From Burkholderiales bacterium (GTDB lineage: Bacteria > Pseudomonadota > Gammaproteobacteria > Burkholderiales > Casimicrobiaceae), in NCBI GenBank assembly GCA_025981645.1, contig JAICXH010000024.1, positions 1-32,045 on the forward strand: a stretch of DNA of 32,045 nt, in the 5' to 3' direction. Positions 6,448-19,610 of the stretch are shown here, one piece after another; the stretch's first letter is position 1; every line of letters starts with the position of its first letter. A model generated the notes under the pieces. That model was given only the letters and a program-made list of their open reading frames with translations. It searched no databases and was not told where the DNA came from. The translations under genes were made by a program, and so were the position numbers.

Positions 6448-7395
6448 TTGCTTCGTTCAGCGCTGCTCCGCTCGGGCGCAGTGGCGATGGTCGCCCTCGC
6501 GCTCGCACTGCCCGCCCACGCAGCGCGTGTCGGTGTGCTGTCTGACGCGTTCGCCGCCGCGACGGCGGCCAACCTCGCCGTGCAAATCCCGGGTAACACC
6601 TACACGGGCGTCGACGTCTCGCAGACGACGCCCTCGCTCGCGAGCCTCACCGCGAGCTTCGACTTGATCCTGCTGTACGAGGACGGCGTGTTCGGCAACT
6701 CGACGCCGGTCGGTAACGTCGTCGCCCAGTTCGCTCAGGCCGGCCACGCCGTGATTCTGGCGACGTTCTACGACCAGGATCGTTCCGACGCGACCAATGG
6801 CAGCACGGTTCCACACGGCTGGGGTGCGCTCGAGGCGCTCGACCCCGACACGACCGATGGCGTGGGAACGGCCTATGCACTTCGCACGCTCGATCCGACG
6901 AGCATCGTGGCGAGCCCGCTTACCGTCGGCGTGACCTCGCTCGCCGCACTGCGTGGCAACCCGGGACCGTATGCCGGCGGCAATCAGGCGAAGCCGGGAA
7001 CGTTTGTCGTCGCCACTTGGGCGCAGCCCAATGCGCTCGGCCTGCCGGACCCGGCGATCGCCTATCGGATCACCGGCGACGCCTGCGTGATCCAGATCGG
7101 CATCGCCGTCGACTACCCGGTGCTCACGACGTTCAACACGCTCGGCACCGACTTCAGCGGCAACTACTATCAGGTGTGGGCGAATGCGTTCGCCTTCGGC
7201 GCGACCGGTTGTCAGGTCGCGATCGGCCCGGGCAACCCCGCGCAGATCGCCCTCGGCTGGCCGAACCGCGCAAGCCTCGACTACTGGCGCGCAGGCTTCT
7301 CGTTCGCGATCACGCTCGACGGCAAGTCGATCCAGGCCGGATTCGGCCCCTCGCTCGTCCTGCACACCAATCCCGACGGGTCGATCTCGACCTAG
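6448..7395 (+). CDS. putative secreted protein of unknown function between queA and tgt
   Basis: A 315-residue protein I do not recognise with certainty. Residues 1-25 look like a signal peptide (basic start, MVALALALPAHA, cleavage after Ala). The mature part begins RVGVLSDAF and has Rossmann-like alternation, with strands such as FDLILLYEDG and HAVILATFYDQD, perhaps a glutamine-amidotransferase-like fold. Two cysteines, in GDACV and ATGCQ, might form a disulfide outside the cytoplasm. The start is TTG at 6448. An in-frame stop at 6421 limits upstream extension, no good ribosome site is visible, and GTG 6481 or ATG 6487 would spoil the signal peptide. There is no PEP-CTERM or similar tail. 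The stop lies 18 bases before tgt, so the two are probably co-transcribed, although a role in queuosine synthesis is unlikely for an exported protein. Confidence 0.75.
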   Translation: MLRSALLRSGAVAMVALALALPAHAARVGVLSDAFAAATAANLAVQIPGNTYTGVDVSQTTPSLASLTASFDLILLYEDGVFGNSTPVGNVVAQFAQAGHAVILATFYDQDRSDATNGSTVPHGWGALEALDPDTTDGVGTAYALRTLDPTSIVASPLTVGVTSLAALRGNPGPYAGGNQAKPGTFVVATWAQPNALGLPDPAIAYRITGDACVIQIGIAVDYPVLTTFNTLGTDFSGNYYQVWANAFAFGATGCQVAIGPGNPAQIALGWPNRASLDYWRAGFSFAITLDGKSIQAGFGPSLVLHTNPDGSIST

Positions 7396-8519
<1,124 letters not shown>

Positions 8520-8520
<1 letters not shown>

Positions 8521-8534
8521 TCGATTGAATCGAT
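8520..8534. promoter_or_regulatory. 7-bp perfect dyad at the tgt stop codon
   Basis: ATCGATT-G-AATCGAT is a perfect inverted repeat around 8527, overlapping the last base of the tgt stop. It is followed by a CCCCGGGG-rich stretch that can fold weakly. It may be a regulator site for yajC-secDF. Nothing else in the 109-base tgt-yajC gap is recognisable except the yajC ribosome site. Confidence 0.35.
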
Positions 8535-8629
8535 AGCGCCTCCCCGGGGCGCCATCCGTGCGTCCGCGGCCCTCATCCGGCCCGCGCGCGGCCCGATGCA
8601 GTGCTGTCATCGTCACCGGAGACTCCGAC

Positions 8630-8956
8630 GTGCTGATTTCTCCCGCTTACGCGCAGGCGGCCGGCAACGCCACCCAAAGCGACACGCTCCTCACCTTCCT
8701 GCCGATGGTCGCAATCTTCATCGTCTTCTACTTCTTGCTGATCCGTCCGCAGCAGAAGAAGCAGAAGGACGCCCGCGCGATGCTGGCGTCGCTGGAAAAA
8801 GGCAACGAGGTCGTCACGGCCGGCGGCATCCTAGGGCGCATCGTCAAGCTCGACGACCAGTATGCGACCGTCGAGGTCGCGCCGAACACGCAGATGGTGG
8901 TGCAGCGCTCGTCGATCTCGCAGCTCCTGCCCAAAGGGACGCTGAAGGGCCTCTGA
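8630..8956 (+). CDS. yajC: Sec translocon accessory subunit YajC
   Basis: A 108-residue single-span inner-membrane protein that joins SecD and SecF in the accessory complex of the Sec translocon. Features are a short N-terminus (LISPAYAQAAG), one transmembrane helix (about 25-43, LTFLPMVAIFIVFYFLLI), the diagnostic RPQQKKQKD right after it, and a small basic cytosolic domain (GNEVVTAGGILGRIV, ending LPKGTLKGL). GTG at 8630 was chosen because GGAG (8618-8621) lies 8 bases upstream and the length equals that of E. coli YajC (110). A start at 8558 would add an implausible Arg/Pro-rich leader. Confidence 0.95.
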   Translation: MLISPAYAQAAGNATQSDTLLTFLPMVAIFIVFYFLLIRPQQKKQKDARAMLASLEKGNEVVTAGGILGRIVKLDDQYATVEVAPNTQMVVQRSSISQLLPKGTLKGL

Positions 8957-8964
8957 CCGCGACC

Positions 8965-10974
8965 ATGAACCGCTACCCCGCCTGGAAGTACGTCATCATC
9001 GCCATCGCGCTGGTGGTGGGGTTCCTCTACATGCTGCCGAACTTCTTCCCGGAAGTGCCGGCGGTCCAGGTGTCGTCGTCGAAGTCGAACGTCAAGATCG
9101 ACACTGCGCTCCTCGCCACCATCGAGGACACGCTGAAGGCCGCGAAGATCGAGTACCGGGGCGAGGAGCTCGACCCGGTCGGTATCAAGGTCCGCTTCAA
9201 CGACTACGACGCGCAGTTGAAGGCGAAGGACGTCCTGCAGGCGAAGCTCGGCGACAACTACATCGTCGCGCTCAACCTGCTGTCGTCGTCGCCGCACTGG
9301 CTCACCTCGATCGGCGCGCTGCCGATGTACCTCGGCCTCGACCTGCGCGGCGGCGTGCACTTCACGCTGCAGGTCGACATGAACGGGGCGTTGAAGAAGG
9401 CCGCCGACCGTTACACGACCGACATCCGGTCCTTGATGCGCGAGAACCGGATCATCTACTCCGGAGTCGGCCGCGAGGGCAACAGCATCGTGCTGCGCTT
9501 CAACGACGCCGCGCAGCGCCAGAAGGCGCGCTTCGAGATCGCGAAGAACTTCCCGGACCTGCAACTCCAGGAGCAGGATGCCGCCGGCGGCGACCTGCGC
9601 CTCGCCGCGGCGCTGTCGGCTCCTGCGCAGAAGCGCATCCAGGAAGGCGCGGTACAGCAGAACATCACGATCCTCAGGAACCGTGTCAACGAGCTCGGCG
9701 TCGCCGAGCCGATCATCCAGCAGGCGGGCTCGGACCGCGTCGTCGTGCAGCTCCCGGGTGTGCAGGACACGGCGCGCGCGAAGGACATCCTCGGCCGCAC
9801 GGCGACGCTCGAGATCAGGATGGTCAACGAGGATCCGAGCGCGCTCCAGCAGGCGCTCGCCGGCAGCGTTCCGTTCGGCAGCGAGCTCCTCTACGATCGC
9901 AGCGGCCAGCCGGTGCTGGTGAAGAAGCAGGTCGTGCTGACCGGTGACCGCATCAGCGACGCGCAGTCGGGCTTCGATCAGCGTGACGGCTCGCCCGCGG
10001 TCCACGTCGACCTCGACGGCACCGGCGCGCGCATCTTCAAGGAGGTCACGCGCGAGAACGTCGGCAAGCGGATGGCGATCCTGCTGATCGACCGCGGCAA
10101 GGCGGAGGTGATCACGGCGCCGGTGATCCGCGAGGAGATCGGTGGCGGCAAGGTACAAATCAGCGGCCACATGTCGTCGCGCGAGGCCAACGACATCGCC
10201 CTGCTGATGCGCGCCGGTGCGCTCGCCGCGCCGATGGAGATCGTCGAGGAGCGCACGGTCGGACCGTCGCTCGGCAAGGAGAACATCGCCAAGGGCTTCG
10301 ACTCGGTCAAGTACGGCTTCCTCGTGCTGGCCGCGTTCATCTGCGTCTACTACCTGCTGATGGGCGTGATCTCGGCGACCGCGCTCGTCATCAACCTGAT
10401 GCTGCTGGTGGCAATCCTGTCGATGCTGCAGGCAACGTTGACGCTGCCCGGCATGGCTGCGATCGCGCTCACTCTCGGCATGGCGATCGACGCCAACGTG
10501 CTGATCAACGAGCGCATCCGCGAGGAGCTGCGCTGGGGCTCGACCCCGCACGCCGCAATCCAGGCCGGCTACGAGCGCGCGTGGGGAACCATTCTCGACT
10601 CCAACGTCACGACGATGATCGCCGGCATCGCGCTTTTCGCCTTCGGGACCGGGCCGGTCAAGGGCTTCGCCGTCGTTCACGTGCTCGGCATTCTCACGTC
10701 GATGTTCTCGGCGGTGTTCGTGTCGCGCGGAATCGTCGCGCTGATCTACGGGGGTCGGCGCAAGCTCGACAAGATCTCGATCGGGCAGGTGTGGAAGCCA
10801 GCGGTGGCCGGCGCGGCGAACGCGCCGGTTGCAGCGCGCGGCGGGAGCGCTACCACGACCGCGGACATGATCGCCGCAGCGACCCGGGCGGGTCCGGCGA
10901 AAGGGGTGAGCGCGAGCACCGGCGCCAGCGCCAAGGCGGGGCCCGCGAAGGGAACCGCAGCGGCGAAGCCCTGA
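8965..10974 (+). CDS. secD: protein translocase subunit SecD
   Basis: SecD is the RND-family membrane subunit that uses the proton gradient to finish export of proteins through SecYEG. The 669-residue protein starts MNRYPAWKY and has a first transmembrane helix at about 8-27, then a large periplasmic domain. The YLGLDLRGGVHF segment carries the family D-x-R-G-G motif. Five C-terminal helices include AIALTLGMAIDANVLINERIREEL. ATG 8965 lies 8 bases after the yajC stop. Compared with E. coli SecD (615), about 60 extra residues form an Ala/Gly/Thr/Lys-rich tail (609-669) with two AGPAKG units. Confidence 0.97.
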   Translation: MNRYPAWKYVIIAIALVVGFLYMLPNFFPEVPAVQVSSSKSNVKIDTALLATIEDTLKAAKIEYRGEELDPVGIKVRFNDYDAQLKAKDVLQAKLGDNYIVALNLLSSSPHWLTSIGALPMYLGLDLRGGVHFTLQVDMNGALKKAADRYTTDIRSLMRENRIIYSGVGREGNSIVLRFNDAAQRQKARFEIAKNFPDLQLQEQDAAGGDLRLAAALSAPAQKRIQEGAVQQNITILRNRVNELGVAEPIIQQAGSDRVVVQLPGVQDTARAKDILGRTATLEIRMVNEDPSALQQALAGSVPFGSELLYDRSGQPVLVKKQVVLTGDRISDAQSGFDQRDGSPAVHVDLDGTGARIFKEVTRENVGKRMAILLIDRGKAEVITAPVIREEIGGGKVQISGHMSSREANDIALLMRAGALAAPMEIVEERTVGPSLGKENIAKGFDSVKYGFLVLAAFICVYYLLMGVISATALVINLMLLVAILSMLQATLTLPGMAAIALTLGMAIDANVLINERIREELRWGSTPHAAIQAGYERAWGTILDSNVTTMIAGIALFAFGTGPVKGFAVVHVLGILTSMFSAVFVSRGIVALIYGGRRKLDKISIGQVWKPAVAGAANAPVAARGGSATTTADMIAAATRAGPAKGVSASTGASAKAGPAKGTAAAKP

Positions 10975-11012
10975 GCGGATCGCGCAGGCGCTGATCTTAC
11001 CGGACGAAGACG

Positions 11013-11954
11013 ATGGAATTTTTCCGCATCTCGCGTGACATCCCGTTCATGCGCTACGCGCTGATCTTCAACGTGATCTCCGCGGTCACGTTCATCGCCG
11101 CCGTGGTGTTCCTCGCCGTCAGGGGACTGAACTTCGGTGTCGACTTCCGCGGCGGCACGGTGCTCGAGGTTCATTACGCGCACGCCGTCGACTACGCGCG
11201 CGTACGCACGGCACTCGACAAGATGGGGCTCGGCGACTCCACCGCGCAGAGCTTCGGTGCGTCCGACTCGGTGCTGATCCGGCTGCCGGTGCACAAGGGC
11301 GAGTCGAGCGCGAAGCTATCCGACCACGTGATGGCGGGCCTCAAGGCGGACGACCCGACCGCGACACAGCAGCGCGTCGAGTTCGTCGGTCCGCAGGTCG
11401 GCAAGGAGCTCTACCAGAACGGCGCACTCGCGTTGCTCCTGGTGTCGATCGGCATCGTCGTCTATCTCGCGCTGCGCTTCGAATGGCGCTTCGCGGTCGC
11501 GTCGATCGTCGCGAATCTCCACGACGTGGTCATCATCCTCGGCTTCTTCGCATTCTTCCAATGGGAGTTCTCGCTGCCGGTGCTCGCTGCCGTGCTCGCG
11601 GTACTCGGCTACTCGGTCAACGAGTCGGTGGTCATCGCCGACCGGATTCGCGAGAACTTCCGCAAGATGCGCAAGGCGACCGTCACGCACGTCATCGACA
11701 GCGCGATCACCAGCACACTGTCGCGCACGATCATCACCCACGGCTGCACGCTGCTGATGGTGCTGTCCATCTACTTCTTCGGCGGTGACACGCTGCACCA
11801 TTTCTCGCTGGCGCTCGCGATCGGCATCTGCTTCGGCATCTATTCGTCGGCGCTCGTCATGGCATCGCTTGTCATGTGGCTCGGCGTTTCGCGCGAGGAT
11901 CTGGTGAAGCCAGAGCGCAACCGGGGCCTCGCCGGTGACAAGATCCTGCCCTGA
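11013..11954 (+). CDS. secF: protein translocase subunit SecF
   Basis: The partner of SecD. The 313-residue protein has six expected membrane helices: the first at about 13-36, a periplasmic loop carrying FGVDFRGGTVLEV, then helices 2-6 with SVNESVVIADRIRENFRKMRKA, the family signature. It starts at ATG 11013, 38 bases after secD, with GAAGACG as a modest ribosome site. It completes the yajC-secD-secF operon. Length and motifs are normal for the family. Confidence 0.97.
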   Translation: MEFFRISRDIPFMRYALIFNVISAVTFIAAVVFLAVRGLNFGVDFRGGTVLEVHYAHAVDYARVRTALDKMGLGDSTAQSFGASDSVLIRLPVHKGESSAKLSDHVMAGLKADDPTATQQRVEFVGPQVGKELYQNGALALLLVSIGIVVYLALRFEWRFAVASIVANLHDVVIILGFFAFFQWEFSLPVLAAVLAVLGYSVNESVVIADRIRENFRKMRKATVTHVIDSAITSTLSRTIITHGCTLLMVLSIYFFGGDTLHHFSLALAIGICFGIYSSALVMASLVMWLGVSREDLVKPERNRGLAGDKILP

Positions 11955-11965
11955 CCCGCGCTCTT

Positions 11966-11988
11966 CCCGCGCGCGAGCGTCGCGCGGG
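11966..11988 (+). terminator. GC-only hairpin after secF, candidate terminator
   Basis: CCCGCGCG (11966-11973), loop CGAGCGT and CGCGCGGG (11981-11988) form a perfect 8-bp stem 12 bases after the secF stop. Only TT follows, so efficient intrinsic termination is doubtful. It could mark the end of the secDF transcript or protect its 3' end. Confidence 0.45.
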
Positions 11989-12014
11989 TTGCGGACCGCG
12001 CGCGGACGCCAACG

Positions 12015-13229
12015 ATGACGGCGGCGGGCTTCCTGCCGCACTGGCCTCCGGCGGTCAACGGCTTCATGGTGTTCGGGCTGCTGCTGCTCGCCGGACTCTG
12101 CGGCGGCCGCCTCGCCGCGACGACGCGCGTGCTGCCGGCGATCACCGGCTACATCGCCACGGGCTTTCTGCTCGGCCCCGGCGGCCTCGGCTGGCTCGAC
12201 GAGTCAATGCTCGCGCAGGCGCGAGTCATTGCCGAGTTCTCGCTCGGTCTCATCGTCTTCGACCTCGGGCGCCGCCTCGACCTCGACTGGGCGCGCCACG
12301 ACCGCTGGCTGCTGCCGATGGGGCTCGCCGAAAGCGTGATCTCCTTTGTCGCGATGTTCGCGCTGCTGCACCTTCTGGGCGGCATCGACACGCTCGAGGC
12401 GGCCGTGGCGGGAACGGTGGGCATCGCGACGGCACCCGCGGTCGTGCTGCTTGTCACCTATGAGCTCAAGGCCGACGGGCCGGTGACCCGCCGCATGCTG
12501 TGGCACGTCGCGCTCAACAACATCGTCGCGGTGCTCGGCATCACGGTGCTGCTCCCCTTCATCGAGGCGCGCGCCGAAGGGGCGTCGTGGAACCCGGTCG
12601 CGCGCTCGCTGTGGATCGTCGCCGGGTCGTTCCTGCTCGGTTACGTCGCGTTCCGTGTGCTTGCGCTTCTCGCGCGCTGGTTCGGCAAGTCGCCGGGACC
12701 GCAGTTCATTCTCACCGTCGGCGCGATCATCGTCACCGTCGGCGCCGCGCAGGCGGGACGGCTTTCGGTGCTCCTTGCGCTCCTCGTTCTCGGTGTTTGC
12801 GCGCGCAATCTCGATCGTGACCATCGGCTGATCGACGTCGACTTCGGGCGCGCGGCCCAGCTCTTCTTCGTGTTCCTGTTCGTGCTCGCCGGTGCGGCGC
12901 TGCGCACCGACCAGTTCGGGAGCATCGCGTGGCTCGGCCTCGCATTCGTCGTGGCGCGCGCGATCGGCAAGGCGGCGGGGCTCTTCGCGCTCGCCTGGCC
13001 CGCGCACATTTCGCCGCGACAGGCGGCAACTCTGGGCCTCGCGCTGACGCCGATGCTCGGGCTCTCGATCGGCATGACACAGCCGATCTACGCCGTCGCA
13101 CCTGAATTCGGCGCGCGCCTCACCGCGGTCGTTGCATCGGGTGTCGCCATCCTCTATCTGCTGGGTCCGATCGCCACTCGCTATGCGCTGCTGCGCGCAG
13201 GCGAAGGCGAGCCCGCGGCGCGCGACTGA
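12015..13229 (+). CDS. CPA-type cation/proton antiporter-like membrane protein
   Basis: A 404-residue protein with about twelve hydrophobic segments, similar to the membrane part of CPA2 (KefB/NhaP-like) exchangers. Support comes from AITGYIATGFLLGPGGLGWL near the N-terminus, then FSLGLIVFDLGRRLD, GIATAPAVVLLVTYELKADGPVTRRM and FLFVLAGAALRTD. There is no TrkA-N or TrkA-C regulatory domain. Where family members usually carry an ion-binding Asp (ND, DD or QD) on helix 5, this protein reads Asn168-Asn169 (HVALNNIVAV). If the alignment is right, its ion coupling must differ, or it may not be an antiporter. The start at 12015 has only a weak ribosome site. It lies between secF and ybdK on the same strand. 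Confidence 0.82.
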   Translation: MTAAGFLPHWPPAVNGFMVFGLLLLAGLCGGRLAATTRVLPAITGYIATGFLLGPGGLGWLDESMLAQARVIAEFSLGLIVFDLGRRLDLDWARHDRWLLPMGLAESVISFVAMFALLHLLGGIDTLEAAVAGTVGIATAPAVVLLVTYELKADGPVTRRMLWHVALNNIVAVLGITVLLPFIEARAEGASWNPVARSLWIVAGSFLLGYVAFRVLALLARWFGKSPGPQFILTVGAIIVTVGAAQAGRLSVLLALLVLGVCARNLDRDHRLIDVDFGRAAQLFFVFLFVLAGAALRTDQFGSIAWLGLAFVVARAIGKAAGLFALAWPAHISPRQAATLGLALTPMLGLSIGMTQPIYAVAPEFGARLTAVVASGVAILYLLGPIATRYALLRAGEGEPAARD

Positions 13230-13258
13230 CCCGATCGTCGCCGTCGACGACCGAACCG

Positions 13259-14368
13259 ATGCCCGCCCTCGATTTCACCGCCTCCGATGCGCTCACCTTC
13301 GGCGTCGAGCTCGAGCTGCAGCTCGTCAACACGCGCGACTACAACCTCGCCCCCGACGCCGACGACCTGCTGCGCCGCGCGACCCGCGACGCCCCACCCG
13401 GCGAGCTGAAGCCCGAGATCACGCAGAGCATGGTGGAGATCAACACGTCGGTCCACCGCCGCTATGCGGAGCTGCTGACCGAGCTGCACGCGACGCGCGA
13501 CGTGCTCGCTGGGCATGCACGCAAGATGAATGTCGCGATCGCCGGCGGCGGCACGCACCCGTTCCAGAAATGGAGCGAGCGCAAGATCTACCCGACCGAG
13601 CGCTTCCTCTCGGTGTCGGAGAAGTATGGCTTCCTCGCGAAGCAGTTCACCGTGTTCGGCCAGCACGTCCACATCGGCTGCGCGAGCGCCGACGATGCGA
13701 TCTACCTGACGCTCGCGCTCGTCCGCTACGTGCCGCACTTCATCGCGCTCGCCGCCTCGAGTCCTTACTATCAGGGGGTCGACACTGCGTTCGACTCGTC
13801 GCGCCTGTCGGTGGTGAACGCGTTTCCGCTGTCGGGAACCATGCCGTTCGTGCGCTCGTGGCGCGAGTTCAACCACTACTACGACCGCATGTTCGGCCTC
13901 GGTATCGTCGCCAGCATGAAGGATTTCTACTGGGACATCCGGCCCAAGCCGGAGTACGGCACCGTCGAGGTCCGCGTCTGCGACACGCCGCTCACCGTCG
14001 ACCGCGCGGCCGAGATCGCCGCATTCGTACAGGCGCTCGCGAGCTGGCTGTGGGAAGCGCGGCCCGAGGTCACCGCGGACATCTACGTCACACACAGCTA
14101 CAACCGCTTCCAGGCATGCCGCCACGGCTTCGCCGGTACGCTGGTCGATCCGGTGTCGGGCTCCTCGCGCCCGCTCGCCGACGATCTGCGTGAAACCTTC
14201 GACCGTCTCGCGCCGCACATCAGCCTGCTCGGCTCGACCGACGCGTTCGCGGCGCTCGATCGCGTGCTCGCGGAAGGCAACGACGCCACGTGGCTGCGCC
14301 GTCAGTACGCCGCAAGTGGAACGCTTCCCGACGTCGTGCGCCATCAGGCCGCGCTGTGGGCCGCCTGA
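13259..14368 (+). CDS. ybdK: YbdK-type carboxylate-amine ligase (glutamate-cysteine ligase family 2)
   Basis: A 369-residue member of the GCS2 group, ATP-dependent ligases joining a carboxylate to an amine. E. coli YbdK has only weak gamma-glutamylcysteine ligase activity, so the true substrate is open. Motifs are FGVELELQLVNT (start of the active site), PEITQSMVEINT, GGGTHPFQKW, FGQHVHIGC (conserved glutamine/histidine segment) and VEVRVCDTP. The starting ATG at 13259 gives the usual N-terminus just before the FGVE motif. The gene is 29 bases after the antiporter-like gene and 12 bases before dedA, so the three are likely co-transcribed. There is no glutathione synthetase gene nearby. Confidence 0.92.
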   Translation: MPALDFTASDALTFGVELELQLVNTRDYNLAPDADDLLRRATRDAPPGELKPEITQSMVEINTSVHRRYAELLTELHATRDVLAGHARKMNVAIAGGGTHPFQKWSERKIYPTERFLSVSEKYGFLAKQFTVFGQHVHIGCASADDAIYLTLALVRYVPHFIALAASSPYYQGVDTAFDSSRLSVVNAFPLSGTMPFVRSWREFNHYYDRMFGLGIVASMKDFYWDIRPKPEYGTVEVRVCDTPLTVDRAAEIAAFVQALASWLWEARPEVTADIYVTHSYNRFQACRHGFAGTLVDPVSGSSRPLADDLRETFDRLAPHISLLGSTDAFAALDRVLAEGNDATWLRRQYAASGTLPDVVRHQAALWAA

Positions 14369-14380
14369 CGCGCCCCGGCG

Positions 14381-15046
14381 ATGCTGACCACCGCCCTCTA
14401 TTCGCTACTCGCTCTCGACCAGACGGTCGCCGCACTCGCCGGCAGCTACGGGCCGTGGCTCTACGCGATCCTCTTCGCGGTGATCTTCGCCGAGACGGGA
14501 CTGGTCGTGTTCCCGTTCCTGCCCGGTGACTCGATCCTGTTCATCGCCGGGACCGTTGCCGCCGCGGCCGGGCTCGACGTGCACCTGCTCGTGCTGCTGC
14601 TCGCCGCCGCTGCCGTACTCGGCGACTCGGTCAACTACGGCGTCGGTCACTACATCGGTCCGAAGGTCTTCGACGTGCCGCGCACGCGCTGGCTGAAGCG
14701 CGAGCACCTCTTGCGAACGCAGGCGTTCTACGATCGATACGGGGGCGTGACGATCATCATCGGCCGCTTCGTGCCGATCATCCGGACGTTCGCGCCGTTC
14801 CTCGCCGGAGTCGCCGGCATGCCGTATCGGCGTTTCCTGTCGTACAACGTGATCGGCGGCTGCCTGTGGACCTCGTTGCTCGTCTATGCGGGGTACCTGT
14901 TCGGCAACATTCCGTGGGTGAAGGGCAACCTGTCGCTGATCGTGCTCGCCATCGTCGTGGTGTCGCTGGTCCCTGCCGCGATGACGTTCGTGCGCGAGCG
15001 GCGCGCGAGCCGCGGCGACCGCGCGCGAGATTCGCGTTCGCGGTGA
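14381..15046 (+). CDS. DedA family integral membrane protein
   Basis: A 221-residue DedA/SNARE-associated (VTT) protein. This family is required for membrane homeostasis, and members have been shown to flip undecaprenyl phosphate or phospholipids. Key residues are visible: Glu39 in FAETGLVVFPFLPGDS with Asp50, and GRFVPIIRTFAPFLAGVAGMPYRRF with Arg129 and Arg135. The C-terminal NVIGGCLWTSLLVYAGYLFG helix and a basic tail follow. About five hydrophobic segments can be seen. The specific DedA subgroup (YohD, YqjA, UptA and others) cannot be decided. Confidence 0.93.
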   Translation: MLTTALYSLLALDQTVAALAGSYGPWLYAILFAVIFAETGLVVFPFLPGDSILFIAGTVAAAAGLDVHLLVLLLAAAAVLGDSVNYGVGHYIGPKVFDVPRTRWLKREHLLRTQAFYDRYGGVTIIIGRFVPIIRTFAPFLAGVAGMPYRRFLSYNVIGGCLWTSLLVYAGYLFGNIPWVKGNLSLIVLAIVVVSLVPAAMTFVRERRASRGDRARDSRSR

Positions 15047-15087
15047 CGGCGATCGGCCGCGTCGTTCGCGGAGGGTGATTGCGGCAA

Positions 15088-15113
15088 GCGACCGCAGCCG
15101 GCGACCGCAGCCG
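15088..15113. repeat. 13-bp tandem duplication
   Basis: GCGACCGCAGCCG occurs twice head to tail (15088-15100 and 15101-15113), and a third partial copy, GCGATCGCA, follows. It abuts the fold-back element and may be part of it. Confidence 0.75.
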
Positions 15114-15118
15114 GCGAT

Positions 15119-15335
15119 CGCATCGCTCCGGTACGGGGGGCGGGCAGAGTCGGAGCGCCCGCAGGCCGTGTGGGAGTGCCGGCCGTCGCGGGTGGCACGG
15201 CGAGCCTGCACTGATACAACGACCATTCCGGAAGCACACCTCGCGAAGCCGTGCCGGGCACCCGCAGGCCGGCGTTTACGGACTCCATGCCCGGAGGGCG
15301 CTCCGACTCTGCCCGGCCCCCCTACGCCCGATGCG
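15119..15335. repeat. fold-back (inverted-repeat) element filling the dedA-purB gap
   Basis: CGGGCAGAGTCGGAGCGCCC (15141-15160) has an exact reverse complement at 15296-15315. The similarity continues outward: CGCATCG plus a G-run at 15119-15140 matches CCCCCCTACGCCCGATGCG at 15317-15335 with small gaps, giving arms of about 40 bp. Nested pairs occur inside: GCACGGC (15195) with GCCGTGC (15249), and TGCCGGCC with GGCCGGC. The whole 217 bp can fold into one long imperfect hairpin with no coding capacity. Size and shape fit a MITE-like or REP/BIME-type element. It may also end transcription from the convergent dedA and purB genes. No other copy is visible in this window. Confidence 0.75.
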
Positions 15336-15357
15336 GTTCGCGGACGAAAGCCTAGCG

Positions 15358-17377
<2,020 letters not shown>

Positions 17378-17479
17378 ACTGCGCGGCATCGTCACCAGTC
17401 GTGACGCAGTGACGCGCGCAGCATCGACGCGCACCCGGACGCATCTGGTCGCGGGCGCGCGGCGAAGCGCGGTGCGGTC

Positions 17480-19459
<1,980 letters not shown>

Positions 19460-19540
19460 CGCGATACCTCCTGGCAATTTCGCGGCACAGGCACGAGAAT
19501 TCCTCCGGACGATCACGGCGGCCTCCTGCCTCCTGGCCGC

Positions 19541-19569
19541 AGTCTAGCTGACGTGCCGCGCCTCGCCAA
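19541..19569 (-). promoter_or_regulatory. candidate sigma-70 promoter of acs
   Basis: On the minus strand TTGGCG (19569-19564, 4/6) and TAGACT (19546-19541, 4/6) have the ideal 17-base spacer. The start site would be near 19534, leaving a leader of about 75 bases that contains three purine-rich ribosome-site-like boxes. Confidence 0.45.
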
Positions 19570-19610
19570 TGCGGGGGGCTCCGCGCGACACCCGATGGTA
19601 GACTGCCTCG

